From Phenylobacterium zucineum HLK1 (GTDB taxonomy: Bacteria > Pseudomonadota > Alphaproteobacteria > Caulobacterales > Caulobacteraceae): a stretch of DNA of 64,000 nucleotides. The notes under the pieces were generated by a model that searched no databases, was not told the origin of the DNA, and saw only the letters and a program-made list of their open reading frames with translations. Location of the stretch: positions 186,001 to 250,000 of the forward strand of contig NC_011144.1 in assembly GCF_000017265.1 (NCBI RefSeq), read 5' to 3'. Positions 1-10,421 of the stretch are shown here, piece by piece. Both the position numbers and the translations under genes were made by a program. Each line of letters begins with the position of its first letter. Within the stretch, counting starts at the first letter, position 1.

Positions 1-99
1 CGCACCGGCGAGCCGGTGGACGTGCGGGCCAAGCACGTGCCCTTCTTCAAGAGCGGCAAGGAGCTGCGCGAGCGGCTGAACGCCGTGGACGAGCGCTAA
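1..99 (+). CDS. ihfB: Integration host factor beta subunit, 3' end only
   Basis: The window opens inside this gene; only the last 32 codons and a TAA stop are present. The visible tail contains [18 protein letters not shown], the characteristic C-terminal end of IHF-beta/HU-type DNA-bending proteins (PFFKxGKxLRxRLN). IHF is a heterodimer that bends DNA at promoters, replication origins and recombination sites. It lies 21 bases upstream of mscL on the same strand. The start and the DNA-intercalating arm lie outside the window. HU is the alternative, but the [17 protein letters not shown] spacing favours IHF-beta. Confidence 0.85.
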   Translation, partial: RTGEPVDVRAKHVPFFKSGKELRERLNAVDER

Positions 100-120
100 G
101 CCGCCCCGGAGGGCTGGTCG

Positions 121-540
121 ATGAGCATCATCTCGGAATTCCGCGAATTCATCGCCCGCGGCAACGTGATCGACCTGGCGGTCGGCGTGATCATCGGCGC
201 GGCGTTCAACGACATCGTCAAGGCGCTGGTCGACAACATCGTCATGCCGCCGATCGGGCTCGTCCTGTCGGGCATCGACTTCTCGGACCTGGCCTGGGTG
301 CTGAAGCCGGACGATCCGGCGACGCCGGCGCTCGACGCCGTGGCGATCCAGTACGGCGCCTTCATCAACACCTGCATCCGCTTCCTGATCGTCGCCTGGG
401 CGGTGTTCATGCTGGTGAAGCTGGTGAACGTGATCCGCCGCCGCGAGGCCGAGAAGCCGCCCGAGGAAAAGCCCGCGCCGACGCCGCAGGAAACCCTGCT
501 GATGGAGATCCGCGACCTCCTGAAGCGGCGGGCGGACTAG
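121..540 (+). CDS. mscL: Large-conductance mechanosensitive channel MscL
   Basis: 139 residues, normal length for MscL. The N-terminal amphipathic segment EFREFIARGNVIDLAVGVII is the family signature, and it continues into the pore-lining first membrane helix (about residues 15-45). A periplasmic loop (about 46-75) and a second membrane helix (about 78-105) follow. The C-terminal cytoplasmic bundle is charged and Pro-rich and ends in LLMEIRDLLKRR. The homopentamer opens under membrane tension and releases solutes during hypo-osmotic shock. It stands alone after ihfB and converges on the downstream minus-strand gene. Confidence 0.96.
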   Translation: MSIISEFREFIARGNVIDLAVGVIIGAAFNDIVKALVDNIVMPPIGLVLSGIDFSDLAWVLKPDDPATPALDAVAIQYGAFINTCIRFLIVAWAVFMLVKLVNVIRRREAEKPPEEKPAPTPQETLLMEIRDLLKRRAD

Positions 541-559
541 GGCCTCGCGCGACCGCTGG

Positions 560-593
560 ATCCCCGACAGGCGGCTTCGCCGCCTTCCGGGAT
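560..593. terminator. Stem-loop between convergent genes
   Basis: Perfect 7-bp arms AGGCGGC/GCCGCCT around a TTC loop (569-585), with weaker outer pairing ATCCC/GGGAT. It fills the short gap between convergent mscL and the hemerythrin-like gene, so a bidirectional terminator is plausible. There is no clear U-tract. Confidence 0.45.
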
Positions 594-606
594 GGCGTGA
601 CCGGGG

Positions 607-1164
607 TCACGCCACCTTGAAGCCTTCCCAGTTCATCATCCGGGTGAGGCGGGCGTTCTCCTGCTGGGGCAGGGCCTCGCGGAAGGCGGGGAAGATCTCC
701 TCCTCCTCCTCGCGCATGTGCTCCTGAAGGTCGGTGAAGAAGCGGCGGGCGGTCTCGAGCCAGCGGGGGTCGTCGGTCGGCAGCCGGCGCAGCTCGTAGA
801 TGAAGGTCTTCACCTCGCCATGGTCGGCGATCAGGTGGCGGGCCTGCTCCTCGCGGCCGTTCTCCACCATCGCCGGATAGATGACGTTCTCCTCCTCGAT
901 CGCGTGCTTGGTGAGCGCATAGGCGATCTTGGTCAGCATCATCTGCCGCTTCATGGTCTCGGTGTCGGAGGTGGCGAGCAGGGCCTGGAAGGTCTTCTCG
1001 ACCATCCGGTGCTCGGCCTTCAGCGCCGCGACCCAGTCGCCGGCGACGAGCGAGGGGCCCTGGGCCACCGCCTTGCGGGCGTGGGGCATGGCCAGGCCCG
1101 CCATGAAGCCGAGCGCGGCGCCGGTCGCGAGCCGGCCGAGGTTTCCGTTCGTGGCGTTGCGCAT
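607..1164 (-). CDS. Hemerythrin HHE-domain protein
   Basis: 185 residues from an ATG at 1164, chosen because GGGAG lies just upstream; the frame stays open further upstream without a better signal. After a short hydrophobic N-terminal stretch (about residues 8-25) comes a four-helix HHE domain. Its iron-ligand pattern is visible: H in LKAEHRMVEK, HAIEEENVIYP, HGEVKTFIYE and HMREEEEEIFP. Such proteins bind a non-haem di-iron centre and are linked to oxygen or nitric-oxide sensing, iron handling or stress. The N-terminus could be a membrane anchor or an uncleaved signal. Precise role unknown. Confidence 0.8.
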   Translation of the reverse strand: MRNATNGNLGRLATGAALGFMAGLAMPHARKAVAQGPSLVAGDWVAALKAEHRMVEKTFQALLATSDTETMKRQMMLTKIAYALTKHAIEEENVIYPAMVENGREEQARHLIADHGEVKTFIYELRRLPTDDPRWLETARRFFTDLQEHMREEEEEIFPAFREALPQQENARLTRMMNWEGFKVA

Positions 1165-1266
1165 GGTCAGGTTCTCCCGGGTTCGCCAGGGAAAACCCGG
1201 CACGGGCGGGGCCGTTCCGGCGCTTAGCACTTGCAGGGGAGCTCACGAGCCTCCTAATCCCGCCGC

Positions 1267-1911
1267 ATGACGGCGATGGCCAAGATCTGCGGGGTCTCGA
1301 CGCCCGAGGCGGTGAGCGCCGCCCTCGACGGCGGGGCGGCCTTCCTGGGCTTCATGTTCTTCCCGAAGAGCCCGCGGAACGTCAGCCCCGAGGCGGCGGC
1401 CCGGCTGACGCCGCCGGCCCGGGCGCGCGGGGCGAAGGTCGTGGCGGTGGTGGTGGATCCCTCCGACACCGAGCTGGACGCCATCGTGGCCGGCCTGTCC
1501 CCCGACCTGATCCAGCTCCACGGCAAGGAGAGCCCGGCGCGGGTGCGCGAGATCGCCGGGCGGACGGGGTGCGGGATCATCAAGGTGACGCCGGTGTCCG
1601 AGCCCTCGGACGTGGCCGCCGCCCGCGCCTACGAGCCCCTGGTCGAGCACCTGATGTTCGAGACCAAGCCGCCGAAGGACGCCGACCGGCCCGGCGGCCT
1701 CGGCGTTCCGTTCGACTGGACCCTGCTGGAGGGCGCCCGGTTCGCGCGGCCCTGGTTCCTGGCCGGCGGGCTCGATCCCTGGAACGTGGGCGAGGCGATC
1801 GCCGCCTCGGGCGCGCCGCTGGTGGACGTTTCCTCTGGCGTGGAGCGCGGCCCCGGACTAAAGGACCCCACCTTGATCCGGGCGTTCCTCGACGCCGTCA
1901 GACGCGCCTAA
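1267..1911 (+). CDS. trpF: Phosphoribosylanthranilate isomerase
   Basis: 214 residues, a single-domain (beta/alpha)8 enzyme that converts N-(5'-phosphoribosyl)anthranilate to CdRP in tryptophan synthesis. The N-terminal AKICGV carries the catalytic Cys. The phosphate-binding end has [11 protein letters not shown] and [15 protein letters not shown], with the general-acid Asp in VDVSSGVE. A second in-frame ATG at 1276 (MAKICG) is an equally possible start. First gene of the trpF-trpB-trpA group; trpB begins 10 bases after its stop, implying one transcript. Confidence 0.97.
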   Translation: MTAMAKICGVSTPEAVSAALDGGAAFLGFMFFPKSPRNVSPEAAARLTPPARARGAKVVAVVVDPSDTELDAIVAGLSPDLIQLHGKESPARVREIAGRTGCGIIKVTPVSEPSDVAAARAYEPLVEHLMFETKPPKDADRPGGLGVPFDWTLLEGARFARPWFLAGGLDPWNVGEAIAASGAPLVDVSSGVERGPGLKDPTLIRAFLDAVRRA

Positions 1912-1921
1912 GAGCCTCGTT

Positions 1922-3138
<1,217 letters not shown>

Positions 3139-3142
<4 letters not shown>

Positions 3143-3972
3143 CCAAGGCCCGCATCGACGCCCGCTTCGCCGAACTCGCGCGCGAGGGCCGCGCGGCCTT
3201 CGTGCCCTATGTGATGGCCGGCGATCCCGACCGGGAGACGGCGCTCGCCATCCTGAAGGGCCTGCCCGCGGCGGGGGCGGACATCATCGAGCTGGGCTTC
3301 CCGTTCTCGGACCCGATGGCCGAGGGGCCGCCGATCCAGCGCGCCGCGGGCCGGGCGCTCGCCAAGGGCATGACGCTGCAGGGCGTGCTGGACTTGGTCC
3401 GCGCCTTCCGCGCGGGGGACGCGACGACGCCGCTGATCCTGATGGGCTACATGAACCCCCTCGTCACCTGGGGGCTGGAGGCCTTCGCCCGCGACGCCTC
3501 GGACGCCGGGGTGGACGGGCTGATCATCGTGGACTGCCCGCCCGAGGAGGCCGATCCGCTGGCCGACGCCCTGGACGCGGCGGGCGTCTCGCTGATCCGG
3601 CTGGCGACGCCGACGACCGGCGATGCGCGGCTGAAGGTGGTGGTCCGGCGGACCTCGGGCTTCGTCTACTACGTCTCGGTGGCCGGGGTGACGGGAGTGA
3701 AGGAGGCCGACGCGGCCGCCGTCGCGCCCAACGTGGAGCGGGTCCGCAAGGCCTCGGGCCTGCCCGTCGCGGTCGGCTTCGGCATCAAGACTCCGGAAAG
3801 GGCCGCGCAGGTAGCCCAGGTCGCCGACGCGGTCGTGGTGGGTTCCGCGCTTGTGGACGAAGTCGCCGAAGCAGTGGACATGAACGAAGACGTGACCGCG
3901 CGAGTTCTTTCCAAAGTCGAATCCTTGGCTAAGGCTGTGCGCCTTGCGCGTCGTAGCCACGAGGCGGTCTGA
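3139..3972 (+). CDS. trpA: Tryptophan synthase alpha chain
   Basis: 277 residues. The start is a TTG at 3139 that overlaps the trpB stop (TTTGA); there is no better start nearby. The alpha subunit cleaves indole-3-glycerol phosphate and channels indole to TrpB. The [10 protein letters not shown] and [12 protein letters not shown] segments and the phosphate loop VGFGIKTPE are present. The catalytic Glu (E. coli Glu49) is E51 in ELGFPFSDP. The position matching catalytic Asp60 is Glu (E62, in PMAEGPPIQ), a conservative change discussed in the findings. The gene runs straight into accD, 5 bases later. Confidence 0.97.
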
Positions 3973-3977
3973 AAACC

Positions 3978-4901
3978 ATGGCGATGGCTGATCAGCGTAA
4001 CGACAAGCCCGGCCGTCCGGCCGCCCAGCGGGAGCGCCGCGGCTGGCTGTCCCGCATCGCGCCCGGCGTGCGCAACTTCGCCAAGCGCGAGACGCCCGAG
4101 AACCTCTGGGTGAAATGCCCCGAGACGGGCGAGATGATCTACCGGCCCGACCTGGAGGCGGCCCTGTGGGTCACGCCCTCGGGCCACCACATGCGGATCG
4201 GCGCGTCCCAGCGGCTGGCCGTGACCTTCGACGACGGCCAGTTCGAGAAGATCGACTGCCCGCAGGTCGTCGAGGACCCGCACAAATTCCCCGACGACCG
4301 CGCGTACCCCGACCGCCTGAAGGCGGCGCGCAAGCAGACCGGCGAGCAGGACTCCATCGCCGCCGCCTACGGCCACATCCGCGGCCAACCCGCCGTGGTG
4401 ATGGTGCAGGACTTCGCCTTCATGGGCGGCTCGCTGGGCATGGGCGCGGGCGAAGCGTTCATCGCCGCGGCCAAGGAGGCCGTGAAGCGGCAGGTCCCGC
4501 TGGTGATCTTCACCGCCTCGGGCGGCGCCCGGATGCAGGAGGGCACGCTGTCCCTCATGCAGATGGCGCGCACCACCCTGGCCCTGAACGAGGTCAAGGA
4601 CGCGGGGCTGCCCTACGTCGTGGTGCTGACCGACCCGACCACGGGCGGGGTGCTCGCCTCGTACGCCATGCTGGGCGACGTGCACCTGGCCGAGCCGAAC
4701 GCCACGATCGGCTTCTCGGGCCGCCGGGTGATCGAACAGACCATCCGCGAGACCCTGCCGCCCGGCTTCCAGAAGTCGGAGTTCCTGGTCGAGCGCGGCA
4801 TGATCGACCAGGTGGTCCGGCGCGCGGACCTGCCCGAAGTGCTGGGCTCGGTCCTGAAGACGCTTATGATGGGGCGTGAACGCCTTTCCCCCGCCGCCTA
4901 G
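3978..4901 (+). CDS. accD: Acetyl-CoA carboxylase carboxyltransferase subunit beta
   Basis: 307 residues; the crotonase-fold carboxyltransferase beta subunit, which with AccA moves the carboxyl group from biotin to acetyl-CoA to form malonyl-CoA for fatty-acid synthesis. Visible family blocks are LWVKCPETGEMIY, FMGGSLGMGAGEA, FTASGGARMQEG and DPTTGGVLASYAMLGD. The N-terminal four-Cys zinc ribbon of the E. coli enzyme is reduced to one Cys, so it probably binds no zinc. It lies between trpA and folC. Two ATGs (3978, 3984) are possible starts. Confidence 0.97.
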   Translation: MAMADQRNDKPGRPAAQRERRGWLSRIAPGVRNFAKRETPENLWVKCPETGEMIYRPDLEAALWVTPSGHHMRIGASQRLAVTFDDGQFEKIDCPQVVEDPHKFPDDRAYPDRLKAARKQTGEQDSIAAAYGHIRGQPAVVMVQDFAFMGGSLGMGAGEAFIAAAKEAVKRQVPLVIFTASGGARMQEGTLSLMQMARTTLALNEVKDAGLPYVVVLTDPTTGGVLASYAMLGDVHLAEPNATIGFSGRRVIEQTIRETLPPGFQKSEFLVERGMIDQVVRRADLPEVLGSVLKTLMMGRERLSPAA

Positions 4902-4955
4902 GTCCAAGCCGAGCCTGACCCCCGCTCCCCCCATCGGAGAGGACGGGATAGGGCC

Positions 4956-6290
4956 ATGACGTCCGCCGACCCCGGTTTCGACCCGATCCGCGCCTCGGAC
5001 GCGGTGATCCAGCGGCTGCGCCGCAGCCACCCCACGCTCATCGACCTGACGACGGGCCGCGTCGAGCGCCTGCTGGCGGCGCTGGACCATCCCGAACGGC
5101 GGCTTCCGCCGGTGATCCACGTGGCCGGCACCAACGGCAAGGGCTCGACCGTCGCCTACCTGCGCGCCATCGGCGAGGCGGCGGGCCTGCGGGTCCACAC
5201 CCTGACCTCGCCCCACCTCGTGCGGTTCGCCGAGCGGATCCGGCTGGCGGGCCGGCTGATCAGCGACGAGCAGCTCCTGGCCCTCACCGAGCGGGTCGAG
5301 GCGGCCAATGCGGACCAGCCGATCAGCTTCTTCGAGATCACGACGGTGCTGGCCCTGCTGGCCTTCGCCGAGACGCCGGCCGACCTGTGCGTGGTCGAGG
5401 TGGGGCTGGGCGGCCGGTTCGACGCCACCAACGTCTTCGACGCCCCGGCGGTCAGCGTCATCACGCCCGTGGACTACGACCACCTGGAGATGCTGGGCCC
5501 CGGCCTCGCCAAGATCGCCTGGGAGAAGGCCGGGATCATCAAGCGCGGGCGGCCGGTGGTGGTGGCGCGCCAGCTGGACGAGGCGCTGGAGATGATCGAG
5601 CGCGAGGCCGACGACCGCATGGCGCCGATGCTGCTGATGGGCCGCGACTTCGACGCCTGGGAGGAGCGCGGCCGGCTGCTGGTGCAGATGCCCGAGCGGC
5701 TGCTGGACCTGCCGCCGCCCAGCCTGTTCGGCGGCTACCAGTTCGCCAACGCGGGCCTGGCCGTCGCCGCGGCCCTGACCTTCGACCACGACCTCCCGGA
5801 CGAGGTGCTGGGCGACGGCGTCGCCTCGGCCGTCTGGCCGGCGCGGATGCAGCGGCTGACCGCCGGGCCCCTGTTCGAGCTGGCGCGCGCCCGCGGCGCC
5901 GACATCTGGCTGGACGGCGGCCACAACCCGCATGCGGGCCGCGCGCTCGCCGAGGCCGCCTCGCGCATCGTCGACCGCGACCCGCGGCCGCTGACGCTGG
6001 TGGCGGGCATGTTCGCCCGCAAGGACGCCGAGGGCTTCTTCCGCCCCTTCGCCGAGATGAAGCCGCGGGTGATCGCCACCACCTTCGACTCGCCCCAGGC
6101 GGCGAGCGCCGAGGACATCGCCGTGGCGGCGGTGAAGGCGGGCCTGCCGGCCGAGATGTCGCCGAACGTCGAGGACGCCGTGCGGCGGGCGCTTTCGGTG
6201 GACGGGCCCGCGCCGCACGTGCTGGTCTGCGGCGGCCTGCATTTCGCGGGCGAGGTGCTCGCCATGAGCCCGGAGACCTGGCCCGCCTGA
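4956..6290 (+). CDS. folC: Dihydrofolate synthase / folylpolyglutamate synthase
   Basis: 444 residues; Mur-ligase-type ATPase that joins glutamate to dihydropteroate and then adds further glutamates. The ATP loop is GTNGKGSTVAYLRA. The family segments TSPHLVRFAERIR, EVGLGGRFDATN and EKAGIIK follow, and the C-terminal domain has WLDGGHNPHA. ATG at 4956 is preceded by GGGATAGGG. The gene is 54 bases after accD, and its stop overlaps the ATG of the next small gene (ATGA). Confidence 0.97.
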   Translation: MTSADPGFDPIRASDAVIQRLRRSHPTLIDLTTGRVERLLAALDHPERRLPPVIHVAGTNGKGSTVAYLRAIGEAAGLRVHTLTSPHLVRFAERIRLAGRLISDEQLLALTERVEAANADQPISFFEITTVLALLAFAETPADLCVVEVGLGGRFDATNVFDAPAVSVITPVDYDHLEMLGPGLAKIAWEKAGIIKRGRPVVVARQLDEALEMIEREADDRMAPMLLMGRDFDAWEERGRLLVQMPERLLDLPPPSLFGGYQFANAGLAVAAALTFDHDLPDEVLGDGVASAVWPARMQRLTAGPLFELARARGADIWLDGGHNPHAGRALAEAASRIVDRDPRPLTLVAGMFARKDAEGFFRPFAEMKPRVIATTFDSPQAASAEDIAVAAVKAGLPAEMSPNVEDAVRRALSVDGPAPHVLVCGGLHFAGEVLAMSPETWPA

Positions 6291-6544
6291 TGCGTGCAAA
6301 GCCCTACAGCCTGCGCTTCGCCCTGCCGCGGCACTACCTGATCACCCTGGCGATCGCCCTGGTGGCGCTGTGGGGACTGGTGGAGGTGTTCGGCCGCACC
6401 GACGTGGTGCTGATCGGCTGGATGGTCGGCTTCCTGGTCGCCACCCGCGTGGTGCGCTGGTTCGTGCTGCGGCGGCCCCCGAAGAGGGCGGAACGGCCAG
6501 GGCCGAAAGAAGAAGGGCCGCCCGAAGGCGGCCCTGTGGAGTAA
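6290..6544 (+). CDS. Small membrane protein coupled to folC
   Basis: 84 residues from an ATG that overlaps the folC stop, so translation is probably coupled. One or two hydrophobic helices are visible (about residues 17-35 and 40-60), followed by RRPPKRAERP and an acidic/Pro tail. No domain is recognised. The coupling and clean reading frame support a real gene. It may be a membrane anchor, but there is no evidence of a link to folate chemistry. Confidence 0.65.
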   Translation: MRAKPYSLRFALPRHYLITLAIALVALWGLVEVFGRTDVVLIGWMVGFLVATRVVRWFVLRRPPKRAERPGPKEEGPPEGGPVE

Positions 6545-6562
6545 CGCGCTTCGGCGGCCGCC

Positions 6563-6892
6563 TCAGGCGGCGACGCCGGCCTCGGTGAGCCACTCCAGGA
6601 TCTTCTGCTTGGGCATGGCGCCCACCTTCATCGAGGCCATCTGGCCGCCCTTGAACAGCATCATCGTCGGGATGCCGCGCACGCCGTAGCGCGAGGGCGT
6701 CGTCGGGCTCTCCTCGATGTTCAGCTTGGCGATGGTCACCTTGTCGGCGAGTTCGTCCGAGAGCTGCTCGAGGGCCGGGGCGATCTGCTTGCAGGGGCCG
6801 CACCACTCCGCCCAGAAGTCGACGAGCACAGGGCGCTCGGCCTGCAGGACGTCGGTCTCGAAGGATTCGTCGGTGACCTTCACGGTGCTCAT
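6563..6892 (-). CDS. trxA: Thioredoxin
   Basis: 109 residues; the ATG at 6892 is preceded by AAGGAG at ideal spacing, although the frame is open further upstream. The active site is DFWAEWCGPCKQIAP with the classical WCGPC redox pair, and the cis-Pro loop is GIPTMMLFKGG. It is the general cytosolic disulfide reductase, recycled by thioredoxin reductase. It converges with the folC transcript and is transcribed in the same direction as addA upstream, with an 85-base gap. Confidence 0.97.
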   Translation of the reverse strand: MSTVKVTDESFETDVLQAERPVLVDFWAEWCGPCKQIAPALEQLSDELADKVTIAKLNIEESPTTPSRYGVRGIPTMMLFKGGQMASMKVGAMPKQKILEWLTEAGVAA

Positions 6893-6977
6893 AGGAAAGC
6901 TCCTTTCGCGCACGGCCGGATGGAACGCGGGCCGGCGCCTGTCTGATCCGCCCATGTAGGCGGGTGTTAGGGCGGTA

Positions 6978-9900
6978 TCAACCAGAACGGCGCAGCTCGG
7001 CCAGCGCCTGGGCCATCAGGTTTTCTGGAACGGGCATCAGCTTGGGCCCGTCGGTCCAGACGAGGGCGGCCTCGATCCGCCGGCCGGGGAAGACCTCGGC
7101 CAGGACGGCGCTGTAGAGCGCCATCTGGCGCAGGTAGGCGGGATCGGCGTCCTCGATGCGGCCGGGCGAGGGGCGGTTGGTCTTGAAGTCGGCCACCAGC
7201 ACCCGGTCCGGCAGGATCACCAGCCGGTCGATCCGGCCCGAGATCCGCAGGGCCGGCGGCAGCGCCGCCGCCCCGCCGGCGATCGCCACCTCGGCCCGCG
7301 AGCCCGGCCCGAACACCTCGGCGAACCGCGGATCCTCCAGAACCGAGAGCGCGGCGGCGGCCATCTCGGCCCGCTGGTCGTCGGCAAGGTCAGTCTCGCG
7401 GCGCAGCAGGGCGGCCGCGCCGGCGGCGCGCTCGGGGGGCGCCAGGTCGGGCAGGAGCTGCAGCAGGCGGTGGATCAGGTCGCCGCGCCGGAAGCGGCCG
7501 AGCCCCTGGGCGGCGGCCAGCGGCGAGGGCGCGGCCACCACCGTCCCCTCGCCCAGGTCGGACGGGGAGGCGTAGCGGGCGAAGGCCTCCGGGGGCGGAG
7601 AGACCGCCGACCAGGCGGGCGCGGCGGCCGCGACGGCGTCGGCGGCGACCCGGCGGCCCAGCGGCTCGGGATCGGGCCCGTAGCGGGTGGCCAGCACCTC
7701 GCCGCAGGCGGCCTGGCGCAGGTGCGGGGCGATTGCCTCGTGCTCGAAGCCGGCGCGGATGGCGGCCCACCAGCCCTTCAGCCCGTCCTCCTTGCGGTTC
7801 GAGGGGATGCGGCCGCACAGGATCAGCCGCTCGCGCGCCCGGGTGAGGGCGACGTAGAGCAGCCGCAGGGACTCCTCGGTCTCCTTGTCCTGCCGCAGCG
7901 CCCGGGCCGCCGCCGAGGCTTCGCAGTCGGCCTTGCCGCTGGCGCACCACAGGAAGCCGCCGTCGGCGGTCTCCAGCATCGGCGAGCCCCGCGCGCCCTG
8001 GTCCGAGGTGGTCTCGGGCAGGACGACGATCGGCGCCTCCAGGCCCTTGGCGCCGTGGGCGGTCATCACCCGGACCTCGTCGCGGCCGCCCTCCAGCTCG
8101 CGCTTCACGATGATGTCGAGGCCGGCGAAGTCCGCCGCCAGCGTCTCCAGGTCGTGCACGCCGCGGCCCTCGGCGGCCAGCACCTGGGCCAGGAACTCGT
8201 CCAGCGCGTCCTGCGCCTCCGCGCCCAGCCGGCGCAGGAGGCGGCTGCGCATCGAACGGCCGTCGGACCCGCGGACCCCCAGCGCCCGGGCGTAGAAGCC
8301 GAACGGCCCGTGCTCGCGGGCGGCCTCGCGCATGGCCTGCAGGAACCCGGCCGCCGCCGCCCAGTCGGGGCGCTCGCCGGCCCTGGCCAGCAGCGTGCGC
8401 CAGAGCGAGCCCTCCCGGCCGTGGGCGAGGTCGAACAGCGCCGCGTCGTCCAGGTCGCAGAACGGGCTCTTCAGCAGGGCCGCCAGGGTCAGGTCGTCGG
8501 CGGGAAAGAGCGCGAACCTCGCCAGCGCCATCAGGTCGTCGAAGACGATGTGCTCGGACAGAGCCAGCCGGTCGGCGCCGGCCACCGGGATCCCCGCGTG
8601 CTTCAGCGCGCGCAGGATCTCCTCGAACAGCGCGCCGCGCTTGCGGACCAGGATCAGCACGTCGCCGTAGCGGGCGGGGCGCCTGCCGTCCCTGTCGGCC
8701 ACCGCATCGCCGCGCCGGACGAGGTCGCGGATCTCGCAGGCGATGTTGCGGGCCAGCCGCTTGGTGGCGCTCTCCTCGCCCTCGACGTCGAGAGGCGCGT
8801 CCCAGGCCTCGCGGGCCTCGCCCTTCGGCTCGCGCTCCAGCGGCCACAGGTCGACGCAGCCGCGCTCGCCGGCGCGCATGGGGATGTGCTCCAGCGGCTC
8901 CACGCCCGGCGGCACCCCGGCGCCGAACACCGCGTCCACGAAGGCCAGCACCTCCTCCGTCGAGCGGAACGAGGCGTGCAGCGGCACCGAGGCGCCGTTC
9001 CGGCCCGCCGCGGCGATCTCGGCCACGTAGCGTCGGGTCTCCAGGATCAGCCGCTCGGGGTCGGCGCCCTGGAAGGAATAGATCGACTGCTTCTCGTCGC
9101 CGACGACGAACAGGGTGCGGTCCAGCTCGCCGCGCCGGGGCAGGGCCTCGCCGGCGAAGAACTCGCCGGTCAGGGCGCGCACGATCTCCCACTGGTCGGG
9201 AGCGGTGTCCTGGGCCTCGTCGACCAGGATGTGGTCGATGCCGCCGTCCAGCTTGTAGAGCACCCAGGCGGCGGCCGGGCGGCTGGCCAGGAGGGCGCGG
9301 GTCTTCTCGATCAGGTCGGCGAAGTCGAGGGCGCCGGCGAGCTGCTTCTCGACGCGGTAGGCCGCGAGGTAGGCCTCGGCGAGGGTGAGCGCGTCCAGGG
9401 TGTCGGCGGCGACCCGGGCGCCGCGCAGCCGCTCGCGGGCGGCGGCCAGGCGGTCCTGCTCGGTCAGCAGGGCCATCCGCAGGCCCTCGTGCGCCTTCAG
9501 GCCCGAGGTCTTGCCGACCCAGGTCGCGGGGGTCCCCTCGCCCTTCTCGGTGAACAGGGCGGCGAGCGCTCCGGACAGGGTCGGCGTCTCGGCCACCGCG
9601 CGGAGCTGACCTGCGCACTTGACGTCGGTGGCCGTGCCGGCGGCGAGGGCCTCGGCGGCGGCGCGCCAGAGGTTGCGGTCGAGGGCGGCGACGGCGGCCC
9701 GCTCCAGCGCCTCGGCGTCCTGGCCGGGTTCGAGCCCGCAGGCGTCCCAGACCCAGGCGAGCGCGCCCTCATAGCCGCCGCGGCTGTCGAAGAAGTCCCG
9801 GAGCCGGCCGCGGCGGGCCTCGAAGTCGAGGAACATCTGCTGGAACGATCCGAAGTCCAGCGCCACCGACAGGCGCGCGTAGGCCTCGGCGACCCGGCCC

Positions 9901-10421
9901 TCGCCCTTCAGCGCGTGGCGGGCCACGCCGGCGCGGGCGGCGGCGGCGATCGCGGCGGCCGCGGCGTCGTCCATCACCCGGAAGCCCGGCGAGATGCCGG
10001 CCTCCAGCGGAAAGCGCCGGAGCAGCTTCTCGCAGAAGGCGTGGATGGTCTGGATCTTCAGGCCGCCGGGCGTCTCCAGCGCGCGGGCGAACAGGGCGCG
10101 GGCCTCGGACAGGCGCAGGTCGTCGTAGGCCGCGGCCGGCCGGCCCTCGAGGTGGGCCAGCTCCTCGGTCAGGGGGCCGTCGGGCATCACCGACCAGTCG
10201 CCCAGCCGCTTGAACAGCCGCCGCTGCATCTCGGCGGCGGCGGCCTTGGTGTAGGTGACGCACAGAATGGTCTCGGGCTCGGCCCGGGCCAGCAGCAGGC
10301 GCGCGACACGGTCGATCAGGGTCTTGGTCTTGCCCGAGCCGGCGTTGGCGGTGACGAAGGCCGAGCGGCCGGGGTCGGCGGCGATCCGCTGGTGGTGCTC
10401 GGGCGGCAGGCGGACGCTCAC
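6978..10421 (-). CDS. addA: Double-strand break repair helicase-nuclease AddA
   Basis: 1147 residues from a GTG at 10421 overlapping the addB stop (GTGA). UvrD-type superfamily 1 helicase fused to a RecB-type nuclease. Walker A is ANAGSGKTKTL at the N-terminus, followed by CVTYTKAAAAEMQRR. Walker B is ILVDEAQDTAPDQWEIV and motif III is VGDEKQSIYSFQGA. Motif VI is LLYVALTRARERL. The C-terminal nuclease motif is VLVADFKTNRP. AddAB resects broken ends to load RecA. The longer open frame upstream overlaps addB and is not part of the gene. Confidence 0.96.
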   Translation of the reverse strand: MSVRLPPEHHQRIAADPGRSAFVTANAGSGKTKTLIDRVARLLLARAEPETILCVTYTKAAAAEMQRRLFKRLGDWSVMPDGPLTEELAHLEGRPAAAYDDLRLSEARALFARALETPGGLKIQTIHAFCEKLLRRFPLEAGISPGFRVMDDAAAAAIAAAARAGVARHALKGEGRVAEAYARLSVALDFGSFQQMFLDFEARRGRLRDFFDSRGGYEGALAWVWDACGLEPGQDAEALERAAVAALDRNLWRAAAEALAAGTATDVKCAGQLRAVAETPTLSGALAALFTEKGEGTPATWVGKTSGLKAHEGLRMALLTEQDRLAAARERLRGARVAADTLDALTLAEAYLAAYRVEKQLAGALDFADLIEKTRALLASRPAAAWVLYKLDGGIDHILVDEAQDTAPDQWEIVRALTGEFFAGEALPRRGELDRTLFVVGDEKQSIYSFQGADPERLILETRRYVAEIAAAGRNGASVPLHASFRSTEEVLAFVDAVFGAGVPPGVEPLEHIPMRAGERGCVDLWPLEREPKGEAREAWDAPLDVEGEESATKRLARNIACEIRDLVRRGDAVADRDGRRPARYGDVLILVRKRGALFEEILRALKHAGIPVAGADRLALSEHIVFDDLMALARFALFPADDLTLAALLKSPFCDLDDAALFDLAHGREGSLWRTLLARAGERPDWAAAAGFLQAMREAAREHGPFGFYARALGVRGSDGRSMRSRLLRRLGAEAQDALDEFLAQVLAAEGRGVHDLETLAADFAGLDIIVKRELEGGRDEVRVMTAHGAKGLEAPIVVLPETTSDQGARGSPMLETADGGFLWCASGKADCEASAAARALRQDKETEESLRLLYVALTRARERLILCGRIPSNRKEDGLKGWWAAIRAGFEHEAIAPHLRQAACGEVLATRYGPDPEPLGRRVAADAVAAAAPAWSAVSPPPEAFARYASPSDLGEGTVVAAPSPLAAAQGLGRFRRGDLIHRLLQLLPDLAPPERAAGAAALLRRETDLADDQRAEMAAAALSVLEDPRFAEVFGPGSRAEVAIAGGAAALPPALRISGRIDRLVILPDRVLVADFKTNRPSPGRIEDADPAYLRQMALYSAVLAEVFPGRRIEAALVWTDGPKLMPVPENLMAQALAELRRSG

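Noticed and set aside
3669-6299. A long antisense frame opposite trpA-accD-folC
   Set aside because: It spans three well-conserved genes, has composition typical of a shadow frame and no recognisable motif.
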